This document shows, in pieces, positions 37,159 to 46,311 of a stretch of DNA of 64,000 nucleotides. The notes beneath the pieces are model-generated. The model was not told the origin of the DNA. It saw only the letters and a list, made by a program, of their open reading frames with translations, and searched no databases. The first letter of the stretch is position 1; each line of letters opens with the position of its first letter. The stretch covers positions 248,001 to 312,000 of the forward strand of contig NZ_JAOPFX010000004.1 in NCBI RefSeq assembly GCF_025515205.1, written 5' to 3'. Origin of the DNA: Microbacterium fluvii. GTDB taxonomy: Bacteria; Actinomycetota; Actinomycetes; Actinomycetales; Microbacteriaceae. A program made the position numbers and the translations under genes.

Positions 37159-38183
37159 CAGATGACGCCGAGCGCCCGCACCGCATCCCGCTCGGCGACC
37201 AGCTCGTCGACGGATGCCGCCAGCCGCGCCCGCGCACGATCATCGAGGTCGAGACCCTCGATGACGCGGTATCCGTCGCCGTCGGAGCGCACGGGGAACG
37301 AGCACACCAGTCCCTCGGGCACGCCGTATTCGCCGTGCGAGACGACGGCCGCCGAGGTCCACGCGACGCCGCCCTGCTCGTCGCGCACGTGCTCGATCGC
37401 CGCGTTGGCGGCCGAGGCCGCCGACGACGAGCCGCGCACGCGGATGATCTCGGCGCCGCGCTGGGCGACCCGCGGCACGAACACATCGTCGAGCCAGGCC
37501 AGGGCGGCCTCGGACGAGCCGAGCTTGGCGGCGAGGGCGTCGAAGACCATCGTGACGTCGGGGCCGGTCTTTACCGGTCCGAAGACCGCATGCGAGACGT
37601 CGGGGAACTGCGTCGAGGAGTGATTGCCCCAGATCGCGACTCCGTCGATGTCGTCGGGGCGTGCGTCGAGCTCGGCGACCAGCTGACCGACCGCGCGGTT
37701 GTGGTCGAGGCGCGTGAGGGCGCTGAAGCGGTCGGCGGGGATGCCGGGGGCGCTCGCCGCGGCGATCAGCGCGTTGGTGTTGGCGGGGTTTCCCACCACG
37801 AGCGCGCGGATGTCGTCGGCGGCGACCTCGCTCAGTGCCGCGCCCTGCGGTCCGAAGATGCCCGCATTGGCCTGCAGCAGGTCGGCCCGCTCCATGCCGG
37901 CGCTGCGGGGGCGGGCTCCCACGAGCAGGGCGATGCTGCATCCGTCGAACGCGACGCGCGGGTCGTCGGTCACCTCGACGTGCTCCAGCAGCGAGAACGC
38001 GCCGTCCTGCAGCTCGAGTGCGGCGCCCTCGGCCGCCTTCAGGCCCTGCGGGATCTCGAGCAGCCGCAGCCGGACCGGGCGGTCGGGGCCGAGCATGTCG
38101 CCCGCGGCGATGCGGAAGAGGAGGCCGTAGCCGATCTGCCCGCCTGCTCCGGTCACGGTCACGGTCGTCGCTTGAGGCGCCAT
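37158..38183 (-). CDS. mdh: Malate dehydrogenase
   Basis: 341 residues. The NAD-binding loop TGAGGQIG (11-18), substrate Arg in [14 protein letters not shown], catalytic Asp-His pair within the RLDHNRA and [10 protein letters not shown] blocks. It belongs to the cytosolic-type MDH group with the GNHS motif, as in other actinobacteria. It interconverts malate and oxaloacetate with NAD in the TCA cycle. TACACT at 38190-38195 lies 6 nt before the ATG, so the transcript is probably leaderless. It is the first gene of an operon with the antiporter. Confidence 0.97.
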   Translation of the reverse strand: MAPQATTVTVTGAGGQIGYGLLFRIAAGDMLGPDRPVRLRLLEIPQGLKAAEGAALELQDGAFSLLEHVEVTDDPRVAFDGCSIALLVGARPRSAGMERADLLQANAGIFGPQGAALSEVAADDIRALVVGNPANTNALIAAASAPGIPADRFSALTRLDHNRAVGQLVAELDARPDDIDGVAIWGNHSSTQFPDVSHAVFGPVKTGPDVTMVFDALAAKLGSSEAALAWLDDVFVPRVAQRGAEIIRVRGSSSAASAANAAIEHVRDEQGGVAWTSAAVVSHGEYGVPEGLVCSFPVRSDGDGYRVIEGLDLDDRARARLAASVDELVAERDAVRALGVI

Positions 38184-38189
38184 GGGTCG

Positions 38190-38195
38190 AGTGTA
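38190..38195 (-). promoter_or_regulatory. Probable -10 element of the mdh leaderless promoter
   Basis: TACACT, 6 nt before ATG 38183; identical to the hexamer before the partial gene at 577. Confidence 0.5.
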
Positions 38196-38256
38196 GGCCC
38201 GCCTGCTTCGCCCGCACGGCGGGCGGGTTCACCTGCCGCGGGCGCCGCCTGACCGG

Positions 38257-38262
38257 TACGGT
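38257..38262 (+). promoter_or_regulatory. Probable -10 element of a leaderless promoter
   Basis: TACGGT, 6 nt before ATG 38269; with the mdh element it makes a compact divergent promoter of under 90 bp. Confidence 0.45.
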
Positions 38263-38268
38263 GGCGGC

Positions 38269-39144
38269 ATGACGTTCAACGACAACGCGAACGTCGGGGG
38301 AAGCACCGCCCGGCGGCGGGGCGGCGGCGGAGGGCTCGCGATCGGCGGCGGCGTCGCCGGCCTCGGAGCGATCGCCGTGCTGCTGCTGCAGCTGTTCACG
38401 GGGCAGGACTTCTCGGGGCTCGTGGGGCTGGGCAGCGGCACCGACTCGTCGACCGAGAGCTCCGAGATCTCGGGCTGCCTCACCGGCGCCGACGCCAATA
38501 CGAACGACGACTGCCGGCTGGCGGCGGGGTCCAAGGCGATCGACCAGTACTGGGCGACGCAGATGAACGGCTACACCCAGCCGCAGCTGATCATCGTCGA
38601 CGGCTCGACCTCGACGCAGTGCGGCACAGCATCCAATGCGACCGGCCCCTTCTACTGCCCGCCCGAGCAGACGGTCTACATCGACCCGACGTTCTTCGGC
38701 ATCCTGCGCGAGAACTACGGAGCCAGCGCCGGGTCGCTCGCGCAGCTCTACGTGCTCGCGCACGAATACGGCCACCACGTGCAGAACCTCATCGGCGTCA
38801 TGGACAAGTACCCCAGCAACGGCACCGGGGCCGACAGCAACAGCGTGCGCACCGAGCTGCAGGCCGACTGCTTCGCCGGCGCGTGGGTCGGCGACATGAC
38901 CGAGCAGGTCGACGAGAACGGCGTCGCCTATCTGCAGGCGCCGACCCAGGACCAGATCCGCGATGCGCTGGATGCCGCCGCGGCCGTCGGCGACGACCAC
39001 ATCCAGCAGCAGTCCGGCTCTGGCGTGAACTCCGACTCGTGGACGCACGGCTCGAGCGAGCAGCGCCAGCGCTGGTTCACGAAGGGCTACGAGGGCGGCC
39101 CTGCCGCGTGCGACACCTTCGCCGTCTCGGGGAGCGACCTGTGA
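38269..39144 (+). CDS. Neutral zinc metallopeptidase (YpfJ family)
   Basis: 291 residues. A Gly-rich cytosolic start, one membrane segment (about 23-44), then an extracellular zinc protease domain with H165-E-Y-G-H169-H. Downstream, TELQADCFAGAW supplies the third ligand region (E..AD). Several Cys residues could form disulfides outside. The substrate is unknown. Its stop overlaps the GTG of the prolyl aminopeptidase gene. Confidence 0.93.
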   Translation: MTFNDNANVGGSTARRRGGGGGLAIGGGVAGLGAIAVLLLQLFTGQDFSGLVGLGSGTDSSTESSEISGCLTGADANTNDDCRLAAGSKAIDQYWATQMNGYTQPQLIIVDGSTSTQCGTASNATGPFYCPPEQTVYIDPTFFGILRENYGASAGSLAQLYVLAHEYGHHVQNLIGVMDKYPSNGTGADSNSVRTELQADCFAGAWVGDMTEQVDENGVAYLQAPTQDQIRDALDAAAAVGDDHIQQQSGSGVNSDSWTHGSSEQRQRWFTKGYEGGPAACDTFAVSGSDL

Positions 39145-40121
39145 GCGGCCCGGCGCACCTCGACGAGATCCTGTATCCGCCCATCGAGCCCTACGAGACC
39201 GGCGAGCTGCTGGTGGGCGACGGCCACCGCCTCTACTGGGAGCAGAGCGGTGACCCCGACGGCAAGCCCGTCGTCTTCCTGCACGGCGGGCCGGGTGCCG
39301 GCACCTCGCCATGGCAGCGGCGCTTCTTCGATCCTTCGCGGTACCGCATCGTGCTGTTCGACCAGCGCGGATGCGGTCGCTCCACGCCGCACGCGAGTGC
39401 GCCGAACGCCGACCTCCGGCACAACACGACCTGGCACTCGGTGGCCGATATCGAGCTGCTGCGCAAGAACCTCGGCATCTCGCAGTGGCAGGTCTTCGGG
39501 GGTTCGTGGGGGTCGGCGCTCGCCCTGGCCTACGCGCAGACCCACCCCGACGCGGTCAGCGAGATCGTGCTGCGCGGCATCTTCACGCTGCGCGCGCACG
39601 AGCTGGAGTGGTTCTACGAGGGCGGGGCCTCGGCGATCTTCCCCGATCTGTGGGAGAACTTCATCGCGCAGATCCCGGTGCTCGAGCGCGGGCATCTGAT
39701 CGAGGCGTACCACCGGCGGCTGTTCGACCCCGACCCCGACGTGCACATCCCGGCCGGCGTCGCGTGGTCGTCCTGGGAGGCCGCGACCCTCTCGGTGCTG
39801 CCCGACCCCGATCGGGAGGCCTCGATGGCGGAGCCCGCCGCCGCGACCGCCTTCGCCCGCATCGAGAACCACTACTTCGTGCACGGCGGCTGGTTCCGCG
39901 AGGGGCAGCTCATCGCCGACGCGGGGCGCCTGAGCGAGATCCCCGGAGTGATCGTGCAGGGCCGCTACGACGTCTGCACGCCGATCATGACGGCGTGGGA
40001 CCTGCATCGCGCGTGGCCGGAGGCCGAGCTCGTGATCGTCGACGACGCCGGGCATGCCGCCAGCGAGCCGGGCATCGCCCGGGCGCTGCGCGCCGCGACC
40101 GACGGCTTCGCCTCGCGCTGA
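39141..40121 (+). CDS. pip: Prolyl aminopeptidase
   Basis: 326 residues, alpha/beta hydrolase. FLHGGPGAG (oxyanion region), DQRGCGRS, and the nucleophile S122 in GGSWGS match the S33 peptidase family. The catalytic Asp and His fall in the QGRYDVCTP and DDAGHAA stretches. It releases N-terminal proline from peptides in the cytosol. GTG 39141 overlaps the metallopeptidase stop (GTGA), so the two proteases form a coupled pair. The palindromic repeat at 40141 follows it. Confidence 0.96.
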   Translation: MSGPAHLDEILYPPIEPYETGELLVGDGHRLYWEQSGDPDGKPVVFLHGGPGAGTSPWQRRFFDPSRYRIVLFDQRGCGRSTPHASAPNADLRHNTTWHSVADIELLRKNLGISQWQVFGGSWGSALALAYAQTHPDAVSEIVLRGIFTLRAHELEWFYEGGASAIFPDLWENFIAQIPVLERGHLIEAYHRRLFDPDPDVHIPAGVAWSSWEAATLSVLPDPDREASMAEPAAATAFARIENHYFVHGGWFREGQLIADAGRLSEIPGVIVQGRYDVCTPIMTAWDLHRAWPEAELVIVDDAGHAASEPGIARALRAATDGFASR

Positions 40122-40140
40122 GCCGGCAGCATCCGCTCTT

Positions 40141-40229
40141 CCCCTCTCCTCCCCGCGACTTGGCATCTGTTGCCGCTCAGTCCCGGGTTCACGCGACCGA
40201 AGGTGCCAAGTCGCGGGAGGGGGGAGGGG
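40141..40229. repeat. Dispersed palindromic intergenic element, copy 2
   Basis: 89 bp between convergent genes. The inner arms pair exactly over 14 bp: CCCGCGACTTGGCA (40152-40165) and TGCCAAGTCGCGGG (40204-40217), continued by C/T-rich and G/A-rich runs. It shares TTGGCAYCTGTKGCCGC with copy 1 at 34830. Likely a bidirectional terminator or REP-like element. Confidence 0.75.
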
Positions 40230-40237
40230 TCGGCGCG

Positions 40238-42058
40238 CTAGGCGCGGAAGGCCTGCAGCAGGGTGCCGACGAGGGCGAACCAGTTGCCGGTCATGCGGAA
40301 GCGTGCGAACCCTTCGCTCACGACGTCGCCGGTGCGCGAGGTCACGAACCACGGGGGCTTGGGCAGCACCGAGAACCGGCCGCGCTGCGGCAGCACCGTG
40401 AGCGACCGCGGGAAGGGGCGGAAGGGCCCCCGCACCACCGAGCGCTCGACGCGGTCGATCAGGAGGGCGTTGTGCACGACGCCGATGCCGCTCTGCACGT
40501 CGTCGAGGCTCGCCCCGGGGAACCCGCCCCACGTGAGGGTCGGGGTGAGAAAGCCGAAGGCCGTCCACGCGTTGATCGCGATCGTGCCGTATCGCAGCTC
40601 GGCCATCGCCTGCTCGAACCGGTCGCCGAGCGAGCGCTGCGTCGCCGGGTCGATCAGCACGTTGGCCCCGAGGGTTCCGGCGAGCCGGTCGTTGGCGTGC
40701 GCGACGGCGGCATCGAGGAACGCCTGGCCGGTGCCTGGGAGCTCGACCACCCCCAGCACGGGCGAGAAGTACTCGGTCGTCTCGAGGGTCTCGGCGCGGT
40801 CGGGGCCGACCTCGACGAGCAGGCGCGTGCCGTCGCCGCAGCGGATCGCGTCGGGGTAGGCGGATGCGGCGGCCTCGAGCTTCTCATCGCTGCGCGGGTA
40901 CCAGACCGGGCGGGCGGGGGCTGCGCCATAGGCCTTCTCGAGGGCGCGAAGGAACGCGTCGCGCTGCGGCCACTCGGCGCTCAGGATCACGACCTGCCCG
41001 GCGATGCAGTTGTGGCCGCTGTTCTGCAGGCGCATCGTGGCGACGTGCTCGGCCTGGTAGGCCAGGTCGGCGTCGGTCCACTGCCCCGGCACGACGATGA
41101 TCGGCGAGACGCCGCCCAGCTCGGAGGTGATGGGCTTGTCGAGCTGCGGAGCGCCGGCCGCGCGGCGGGTCTCGGCGTCGGCGCCGGTGCCCCACACGAT
41201 CGCGTCGAACGTCGTGGCCGCGCCCGTGATGTGCACGTGGGCGATCTCCGGATGCTGCGTCAGATACGCCCCGACGTCGCCGGCCCCCGTCACGATCCGC
41301 AGCAGGCCGAGCTCGATCAACGGCGCGAGGGCACGGGTGAACACCGGCACCAGCGCGTCCTGCGTGGGGTTGACCTTCAGGAGGGCCACCCGGTTGTGCG
41401 CGAGCAGCTCGTAGAGCACATCGAGCACGGGGATCGAGGTGACGTTGCCGGCCCCGAGCACGAGTCCGACCCCGCCGGGCTCGGTCGGGGTGAGCTGGGC
41501 GAGGCCCGCCTCGCGACGTGCCGCCTCGGCGGTGACCCCCGGCTCGAGCCAGAGCTCGCCGGTGAAGCCGCTGAGCAGCACGCCGTCGACGGGGCTCAGC
41601 GGAAAGACGTGCAGCTTCGTGCGGCCGCCGGGGGCGGCATCCGCCTTCACTGTCGCCGCTGGGCTGCGCCCCGCGTCGAGCGCCTGCAGGCTGTCGCGGT
41701 AGGCCGAGAGCCCCACGAGCACCGCATACGGGCCGGCCAGCCATTCCTCGCCCCGCAGCGGATGCCCGGCGGGCAGCCCCTTCGAGTCGGCCGCGACGTC
41801 TGCCCACTCGGGAGCGACGGCGCCGACGGTCGTGTGCAGGCGCGCCATGAGCCGCGCGCGCTGGCCGACGGTGAGCCGGGCCCACGTGCGGCCGCCGTCG
41901 GCGAGGTCGGAGATCGCGGCGTCGAGTCCGGCGCGGATCTCGGCGGCGAGGCCGGGCGTCTCGGGCGCCTTCGTGGCGGATGCGGCGGCCTTGCGCGGCG
42001 CGCGGGTCTTCGGTGCGGCGGCGTCGGTGCCGGGCGCGGAAGTGCTGGTGTCGGTCAC
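40238..42058 (-). CDS. Aldehyde dehydrogenase family protein with long N-terminal tail
   Basis: 606 residues, longer than the usual 480-500. An Ala/Pro/Lys-rich tail (about 1-35) precedes the ALDH fold. Catalytic features: ELGGVSPIIV (general-base Glu) and NSGHNCIAGQ (nucleophile Cys). It should oxidise an aldehyde to the acid with NAD(P). GTG 42058 is preceded by AAGGAG. The substrate is unknown, and neighbours give no pathway. Confidence 0.88.
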   Translation of the reverse strand: MTDTSTSAPGTDAAAPKTRAPRKAAASATKAPETPGLAAEIRAGLDAAISDLADGGRTWARLTVGQRARLMARLHTTVGAVAPEWADVAADSKGLPAGHPLRGEEWLAGPYAVLVGLSAYRDSLQALDAGRSPAATVKADAAPGGRTKLHVFPLSPVDGVLLSGFTGELWLEPGVTAEAARREAGLAQLTPTEPGGVGLVLGAGNVTSIPVLDVLYELLAHNRVALLKVNPTQDALVPVFTRALAPLIELGLLRIVTGAGDVGAYLTQHPEIAHVHITGAATTFDAIVWGTGADAETRRAAGAPQLDKPITSELGGVSPIIVVPGQWTDADLAYQAEHVATMRLQNSGHNCIAGQVVILSAEWPQRDAFLRALEKAYGAAPARPVWYPRSDEKLEAAASAYPDAIRCGDGTRLLVEVGPDRAETLETTEYFSPVLGVVELPGTGQAFLDAAVAHANDRLAGTLGANVLIDPATQRSLGDRFEQAMAELRYGTIAINAWTAFGFLTPTLTWGGFPGASLDDVQSGIGVVHNALLIDRVERSVVRGPFRPFPRSLTVLPQRGRFSVLPKPPWFVTSRTGDVVSEGFARFRMTGNWFALVGTLLQAFRA

Positions 42059-42108
42059 GACGGCTCCTTCGGGCAGGTGCGGGTCCAGCCTATGTCGCCT
42101 GGCGGAGT

Positions 42109-43527
42109 TCAGGCCGACAGGTGCTCGCGGCGCAGGCGGTAGCGCGAGAGCACCACGAGGCTCAGCGTCACCAGCACCGCCGGCACGACGCTGAAGCTCA
42201 GAACGATCCCGTCGACCGCGGCCTGCGGCTGCACGACGGTGTCGGCCGCCGTCGACGAGATGTAGCCGGTGACGGCGAGCACGATCGACAGTGTCGTCGC
42301 CCCGAAGGCGAAGCCGATCGTCTCACCGGCCGTCCACACCCCGCTGAAGGTGCCGGCGGTGCCGGCGCCGTGCGCGCGCTCGTCGTGCGAGATGACATCG
42401 GGCAGCATCGCCATCGGCAGCGACTGCATGCCGGCGTAGGCGATGCCGGCGACGCCGACCGGCACGTACACCCATTCCCCGGGCGCCCACAGCGCCGCGA
42501 CGATCGACAGGGCGGCGAGCGCGAACACCGTGCTCGAGATCGCGAAGGCGCGCTCCTTGCCGATCCTTCTGGCGAGGGCACCCCACGCCGGGGCCGCCAG
42601 CAGGGCGGGCGCGATCAGCGCGACGAACAGCAGCTCCACCGCAGCCTCGGAGCGCAGCACCCACGTCGCGACGTACTGCGCGCCGGCGAGCATGAGCCCG
42701 GTCGCGAGGGCCTGCAGCACGAAGGTCCCCAGCAGCGCCCGGAACGGGATGCTGCGCCGCAGCGCCGCGATCCCCGCCGCGTAGTGCGCCCGCACGCCGG
42801 CCGCCCCGCCCCCCGTTGCAGTCTCGGCGGAGGTGGGTGTGGGACGGGCGGTGGCGGCGGATGCCGCACGCCGCGCGATGGTGGTGGCCACCAGCATCCC
42901 GAGCGCGATGACGACCCCCGCCACGACGCCCATCACGAGGTACCCCGTGACCGGGTCGCCCGTCGTGCGGCGCAGGGCCGGCCCGCCGGCGCCGAACAGC
43001 AGGATCGCGAACGTCAGCACCACGACGCGCCACGTGAGCAGGCGGGTGCGCTCGTCGTAGTCGGGAGTGAGCTCGGCCGGCAGGGCGATGTAGGGCACCT
43101 GGAACAGCGAGAACGCGGTCGCCGTCGCCGTGAAGGCGATCAGCACCCAGAGCGCCCCGATCACGGGGCCGAGCGCCGGGGGCACGGCGAAGGTCAGAGC
43201 GAACAGCACCGGAAGCGCGAGGGCGCCCACGAGCATGAGGCGGCGCCGCGACCCGTGACGGGCGAGGTCGCGGTCGGTGAGCGCGCCGATCACCGGGTCG
43301 ATGACGACATCCCAGATCTTGGCGACCGTGATCACGGCACCCGCCGCGAGGGCCGCGACGCCGAGCGAGTCGGTGAGGTAGTAGGTCAGCACGAGCCCGG
43401 GCAGCGTCGCGAATCCGCCGGTGCCCAGCGACCCCGCGGCGTAGCGCCACACCGTGCTCGCGGGCAGGCGAGACGGGGCGGATGCGGTCGGTTCGGGTGC
43501 CGTGTGCGCTGCGGCGTCGGAGCTCAT
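42109..43527 (-). CDS. MFS sugar transporter (GPH glycoside-cation symporter type)
   Basis: 472 residues with 12 predicted membrane segments. The DPVIGALTDRDLARHGSRRR loop after segment 2 is the hallmark of the glycoside-pentoside-hexuronide family. The substrate is unknown. TAGGGT lies 6 nt before ATG 43527, suggesting its own leaderless transcript; this hexamer overlaps the kynureninase stop region, 9 bp upstream. Confidence 0.88.
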   Translation of the reverse strand: MSSDAAAHTAPEPTASAPSRLPASTVWRYAAGSLGTGGFATLPGLVLTYYLTDSLGVAALAAGAVITVAKIWDVVIDPVIGALTDRDLARHGSRRRLMLVGALALPVLFALTFAVPPALGPVIGALWVLIAFTATATAFSLFQVPYIALPAELTPDYDERTRLLTWRVVVLTFAILLFGAGGPALRRTTGDPVTGYLVMGVVAGVVIALGMLVATTIARRAASAATARPTPTSAETATGGGAAGVRAHYAAGIAALRRSIPFRALLGTFVLQALATGLMLAGAQYVATWVLRSEAAVELLFVALIAPALLAAPAWGALARRIGKERAFAISSTVFALAALSIVAALWAPGEWVYVPVGVAGIAYAGMQSLPMAMLPDVISHDERAHGAGTAGTFSGVWTAGETIGFAFGATTLSIVLAVTGYISSTAADTVVQPQAAVDGIVLSFSVVPAVLVTLSLVVLSRYRLRREHLSA

Positions 43528-43533
43528 GCGCTC

Positions 43534-43539
43534 ACCCTA
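43534..43539 (-). promoter_or_regulatory. Possible -10 element sharing the kynU stop codon
   Basis: TAGGGT, 6 nt before ATG 43527; its first three bases are the kynU stop codon TAG. Confidence 0.35.
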
Positions 43540-44766
43540 GCGAGGCAGCGCGCGCTCGACCGCGAGCAGCCCGGCGAGCGTCTCGGCGAAGCTCGTCGAC
43601 AGCGGCGAGAGGCCGACGCGCAGCCCTCCCGGATCGCGGTAGTCGGGGATCACGTCCTGGGTCCACAGTTCTGCGGTGACCTGCCGCATCGCGGGGTGGG
43701 TGAGGGTGAGGTGTCCGCCCCGGCGGGCGGGGTCGCGGGGCGAGGCGACCTGCACCCCGAGCGGGGCGAGCAGCTCGTCGGCCACCTCGAGCGCGAAGGA
43801 GGTGAGTGCGACCGACTTCGCGCGGATCGCCTCGATGCCCACCTCGTCGACGAGCGCGACGGTGTCGCGCAGCGCGAGCATGCCGACGATCGGCGGGGTG
43901 CCGGAGAGGAACCGGCGCATGCCGGCGGCGGGCTCGTAGGCCGGGCCCATCGCGAAAACGTCTGAGGTGCCCATCCACCCCTGGATCGGCTGCGTCAGCC
44001 TCTGCTGGTGCGGTGTCGCCACGTAGGCGAACGCGGGCGAACCCGGCCCGCCGTTCAGGTACTTGTAGGTGCAGCCGACGGCCAGGTCGGCTCCCCATGC
44101 GTCGAGGTCGACGGGCACCGAGCCTGCGGAGTGGCAGAGGTCCCACACGATGAGGGCGCCGGCCTCGTGCGCGATTCGGGTCAGCTCGACGCCGTCGGCG
44201 AGGTATCCCGACCGATAGGCGACGTGCGAGAGCAGTACGACGGCGGTCTCGGGCCCGACGGCGGTGCGCAGCGCATCGGCGCCGACGCCGGTCGACGTGT
44301 CGACGTCGATCCAGCGCACGCGGCCCCCGCGCTCCGCGGCGATGCCCTCCGCGAGAAAGCGGTCCGTGGGGAAGTTGTCGCGGTCGACCACGATCTCCAC
44401 CCGCGCCGGGTCGGCCTCCCGCTGCGCGTCGAATGCCGCGCGCACGAGCTTGTAGAGCAGCACCGTCGTCGAATCGCCCACGACCGTCTGCCCCGGCGCC
44501 GCGCCGATGACCGCTCGGCCGATGGCGTCGCCGAGGGTGAAGGGCAGCAGCATCCACTCCTCGTCCCAGCCGCGGATGAGCCGGCCGCCCCACGCGTCGG
44601 TCGCGAAGGCCGCGAGCCGGTCGGCGGTCGCGCGCAGCGGCCGCCCGAGCGAGTTGCCGTCGAAGTAGACGAGGTCGGTGTCGCTCCCCACGAACAGGTC
44701 GCGGCGGTCGGCGAGCGGGTCGGCGGCGTCGAGCAGGGCGGCGCGGTGGGCGAAGTCGGTGGTCAT
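43537..44766 (-). CDS. kynU: Kynureninase
   Basis: 409 residues, a fold-type I PLP enzyme. VYFDGNSLGR near the N-terminus, DLCHSAGSVPVDLDAWGADLAVG (PLP-pyridine Asp) and TYKYLNGGPGSPAF (Schiff-base Lys) are specific to kynureninases. It cleaves kynurenine to anthranilate and alanine in tryptophan breakdown. No other kynurenine-pathway genes are visible here. TAGGCT lies 7 nt before ATG 44766. Confidence 0.95.
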   Translation of the reverse strand: MTTDFAHRAALLDAADPLADRRDLFVGSDTDLVYFDGNSLGRPLRATADRLAAFATDAWGGRLIRGWDEEWMLLPFTLGDAIGRAVIGAAPGQTVVGDSTTVLLYKLVRAAFDAQREADPARVEIVVDRDNFPTDRFLAEGIAAERGGRVRWIDVDTSTGVGADALRTAVGPETAVVLLSHVAYRSGYLADGVELTRIAHEAGALIVWDLCHSAGSVPVDLDAWGADLAVGCTYKYLNGGPGSPAFAYVATPHQQRLTQPIQGWMGTSDVFAMGPAYEPAAGMRRFLSGTPPIVGMLALRDTVALVDEVGIEAIRAKSVALTSFALEVADELLAPLGVQVASPRDPARRGGHLTLTHPAMRQVTAELWTQDVIPDYRDPGGLRVGLSPLSTSFAETLAGLLAVERALPR

Positions 44767-44773
44767 CGCGGCG

Positions 44774-44779
44774 AGCCTA
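44774..44779 (-). promoter_or_regulatory. Probable -10 element of a leaderless promoter for kynU
   Basis: TAGGCT, 7 nt before ATG 44766, with no RBS between. Confidence 0.4.
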
Positions 44780-44794
44780 GCCGGGGCGGATGCT

Positions 44795-44812
44795 GCCCCG
44801 CGCGTGCGGGGC
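44795..44812 (-). terminator. Hairpin terminator after the M23 peptidase gene
   Basis: Perfect GCCCCGC/GCGGGGC repeat with a 4-nt loop, 35 bp after the peptidase stop; a second small dyad GCACG-CAT-CGTGC lies closer to the stop. Confidence 0.55.
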
Positions 44813-44846
44813 GCCGCGCGTCGACGGAGCCCCGCACGCATCGTGC

Positions 44847-45896
44847 TTACGCGGGCACCCAGCGGCAGGCGTCGAACCCGAGGTACTGACCGTAGTCGTC
44901 GTACCCGGTCGCGTCGCCGAGGCGGATCTTGCCCTTGGCGCTGAAGGTGTAGGTGCCCAGCGTCGTCCAGCCGTAGATCGCCTTCTGGTGCTTGATCACG
45001 GTGCTCGTGCCGCCGCTGTGGGTGACCTTGTACTTCGCGTGCGCGACCGCCTCTTTCGTGGGCACGTGGCACTGCACGGTGTACTTGCCCGTGAGCGTCG
45101 CCGTGGTCTGCCAGGTCGCGTAGGTGACGTCCGAGGTGTACTTGGTGCCCGCCGACTCGCTCAGCCAGTAGTCGCTGCCGTAGCCCGCGCTCGTGCCGGT
45201 GCGCGAGATCCACCACTTCGACGCGCCGGAGCGGGTGGGTTCGTCGATCGTGACGGTCGTGCGGGTGTCGGTGCTCTTCACCCGCGGGTGCTCCTTGAGG
45301 AACGACGCGGGTGCGCGGAACTTGCCCTGCCCCGCGCCGCAGTCGAGGGTTCCCCAGCGGCTCGGCGGAGTCGAGCCGAGGTAGATGCCCAGGTGCAGGT
45401 GCGACCCGCTGCTGTACGAGCGCACCGTTCCGAGCTTCTCGCCCGCCGCGACCGAGATCGACTTGGTGCCGGCGCCGCCGAACTTCGACGAGATGATCAG
45501 GTGCCCGTAGATCGCGATGAACACGGTGCCGTCGGCCGCCTTGTGCCTGACCATGAGGGCCGAGTCCTGCGAGTTGGGGTCGACGACCTTGATGGCGGTG
45601 CCGGAGCCCAACGCGTAGACGGCCGTGCCGACGCTCGCCCCGTAGTCCGCGCCGGCGTGCGTGCGCGAGTTCACGTACTCGCCCTTGCACCCGTTGGACA
45701 TGTAGTTCTTGTTGGTGCCGTCGTAGCTCGAGATCGGCTTGGTCCATCCCGTGCCGCTGATTGTGGCGGCGTCGGCGCGACCGACCTGTCCGAATGCGGT
45801 GATCATCGCGGCGACGAGCATCGCCGTGATGATCAGGCGGATGATCCGCGGGGCGCCCGGCCTGGTCGAGGCGGCGCCACTGACGTGGTGGTCCAT
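44847..45896 (-). CDS. Secreted M23 peptidase with C-terminal golvesin-like binding domain
   Basis: 349 residues. A signal peptide (about 1-43, hydrophobic 18-36, ending in ADA) precedes the M23 domain: H80..D84 in THAGADYG and the HLHLG motif (H166, H168), which bind zinc in lysostaphin-type endopeptidases. The C-terminal about 120 residues (GW.TLGTYTFSAKGKIRLGDATGYD) resemble the golvesin/xanthan-lyase carbohydrate-binding module. It probably cuts peptidoglycan cross-links while anchored to a glycan. GGGGAGA precedes the ATG. Not linked to kynU by transcription. Confidence 0.85.
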   Translation of the reverse strand: MDHHVSGAASTRPGAPRIIRLIITAMLVAAMITAFGQVGRADAATISGTGWTKPISSYDGTNKNYMSNGCKGEYVNSRTHAGADYGASVGTAVYALGSGTAIKVVDPNSQDSALMVRHKAADGTVFIAIYGHLIISSKFGGAGTKSISVAAGEKLGTVRSYSSGSHLHLGIYLGSTPPSRWGTLDCGAGQGKFRAPASFLKEHPRVKSTDTRTTVTIDEPTRSGASKWWISRTGTSAGYGSDYWLSESAGTKYTSDVTYATWQTTATLTGKYTVQCHVPTKEAVAHAKYKVTHSGGTSTVIKHQKAIYGWTTLGTYTFSAKGKIRLGDATGYDDYGQYLGFDACRWVPA

Positions 45897-46010
45897 CTGT
45901 CTCCCCTGTTCCGATCGTGAATCGTCACCGGTTCGCATGTCGCCACCGGCATGTGCCGCTCACGCTAGCCGTGGCCGGTCGACCGGGGCCAGAGAAGAGA
46001 TTTACCGCCG

Positions 46011-46274
46011 TCAGATGAGCGAGAGCTCGCGCAGCTTCGCCTCGACGTCGGCGTTCGACGGCTCGACGTGGTGCGACGCGTCGGGGTACACGACCACCGG
46101 GATGTTCGTGCGGCCGGAGATCTCGCGCGCCACCTCGGCGGCATCGGGCTGCACGACGAGGTCGATGTAGGTGTAGGCGATGCCGAGGCCGTCGAGCTGC
46201 GCCTTGGTGCGGATGCAGTCGCGGCACCAGTCGGCGCCGAACATGGTGATGGTGCTCTGATCCGGGGAGGTCAT
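46011..46274 (-). CDS. Mycoredoxin/glutaredoxin-like protein with CRDC motif
   Basis: 87 residues, a single thioredoxin-fold domain. The redox motif is W16-C17-R-D-C20; the cis-Pro region NIPVVVYPD follows. Mycoredoxins reduce mycothiol mixed disulfides using CxxC, usually CGYC or CPWC, so CRDC is a variant. GGAGGC precedes the ATG. Confidence 0.9.
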   Translation of the reverse strand: MTSPDQSTITMFGADWCRDCIRTKAQLDGLGIAYTYIDLVVQPDAAEVAREISGRTNIPVVVYPDASHHVEPSNADVEAKLRELSLI

Positions 46275-46311
46275 GCCTCCATTCTCGCCGATCGACGGTG
46301 AGTGGATGCTG

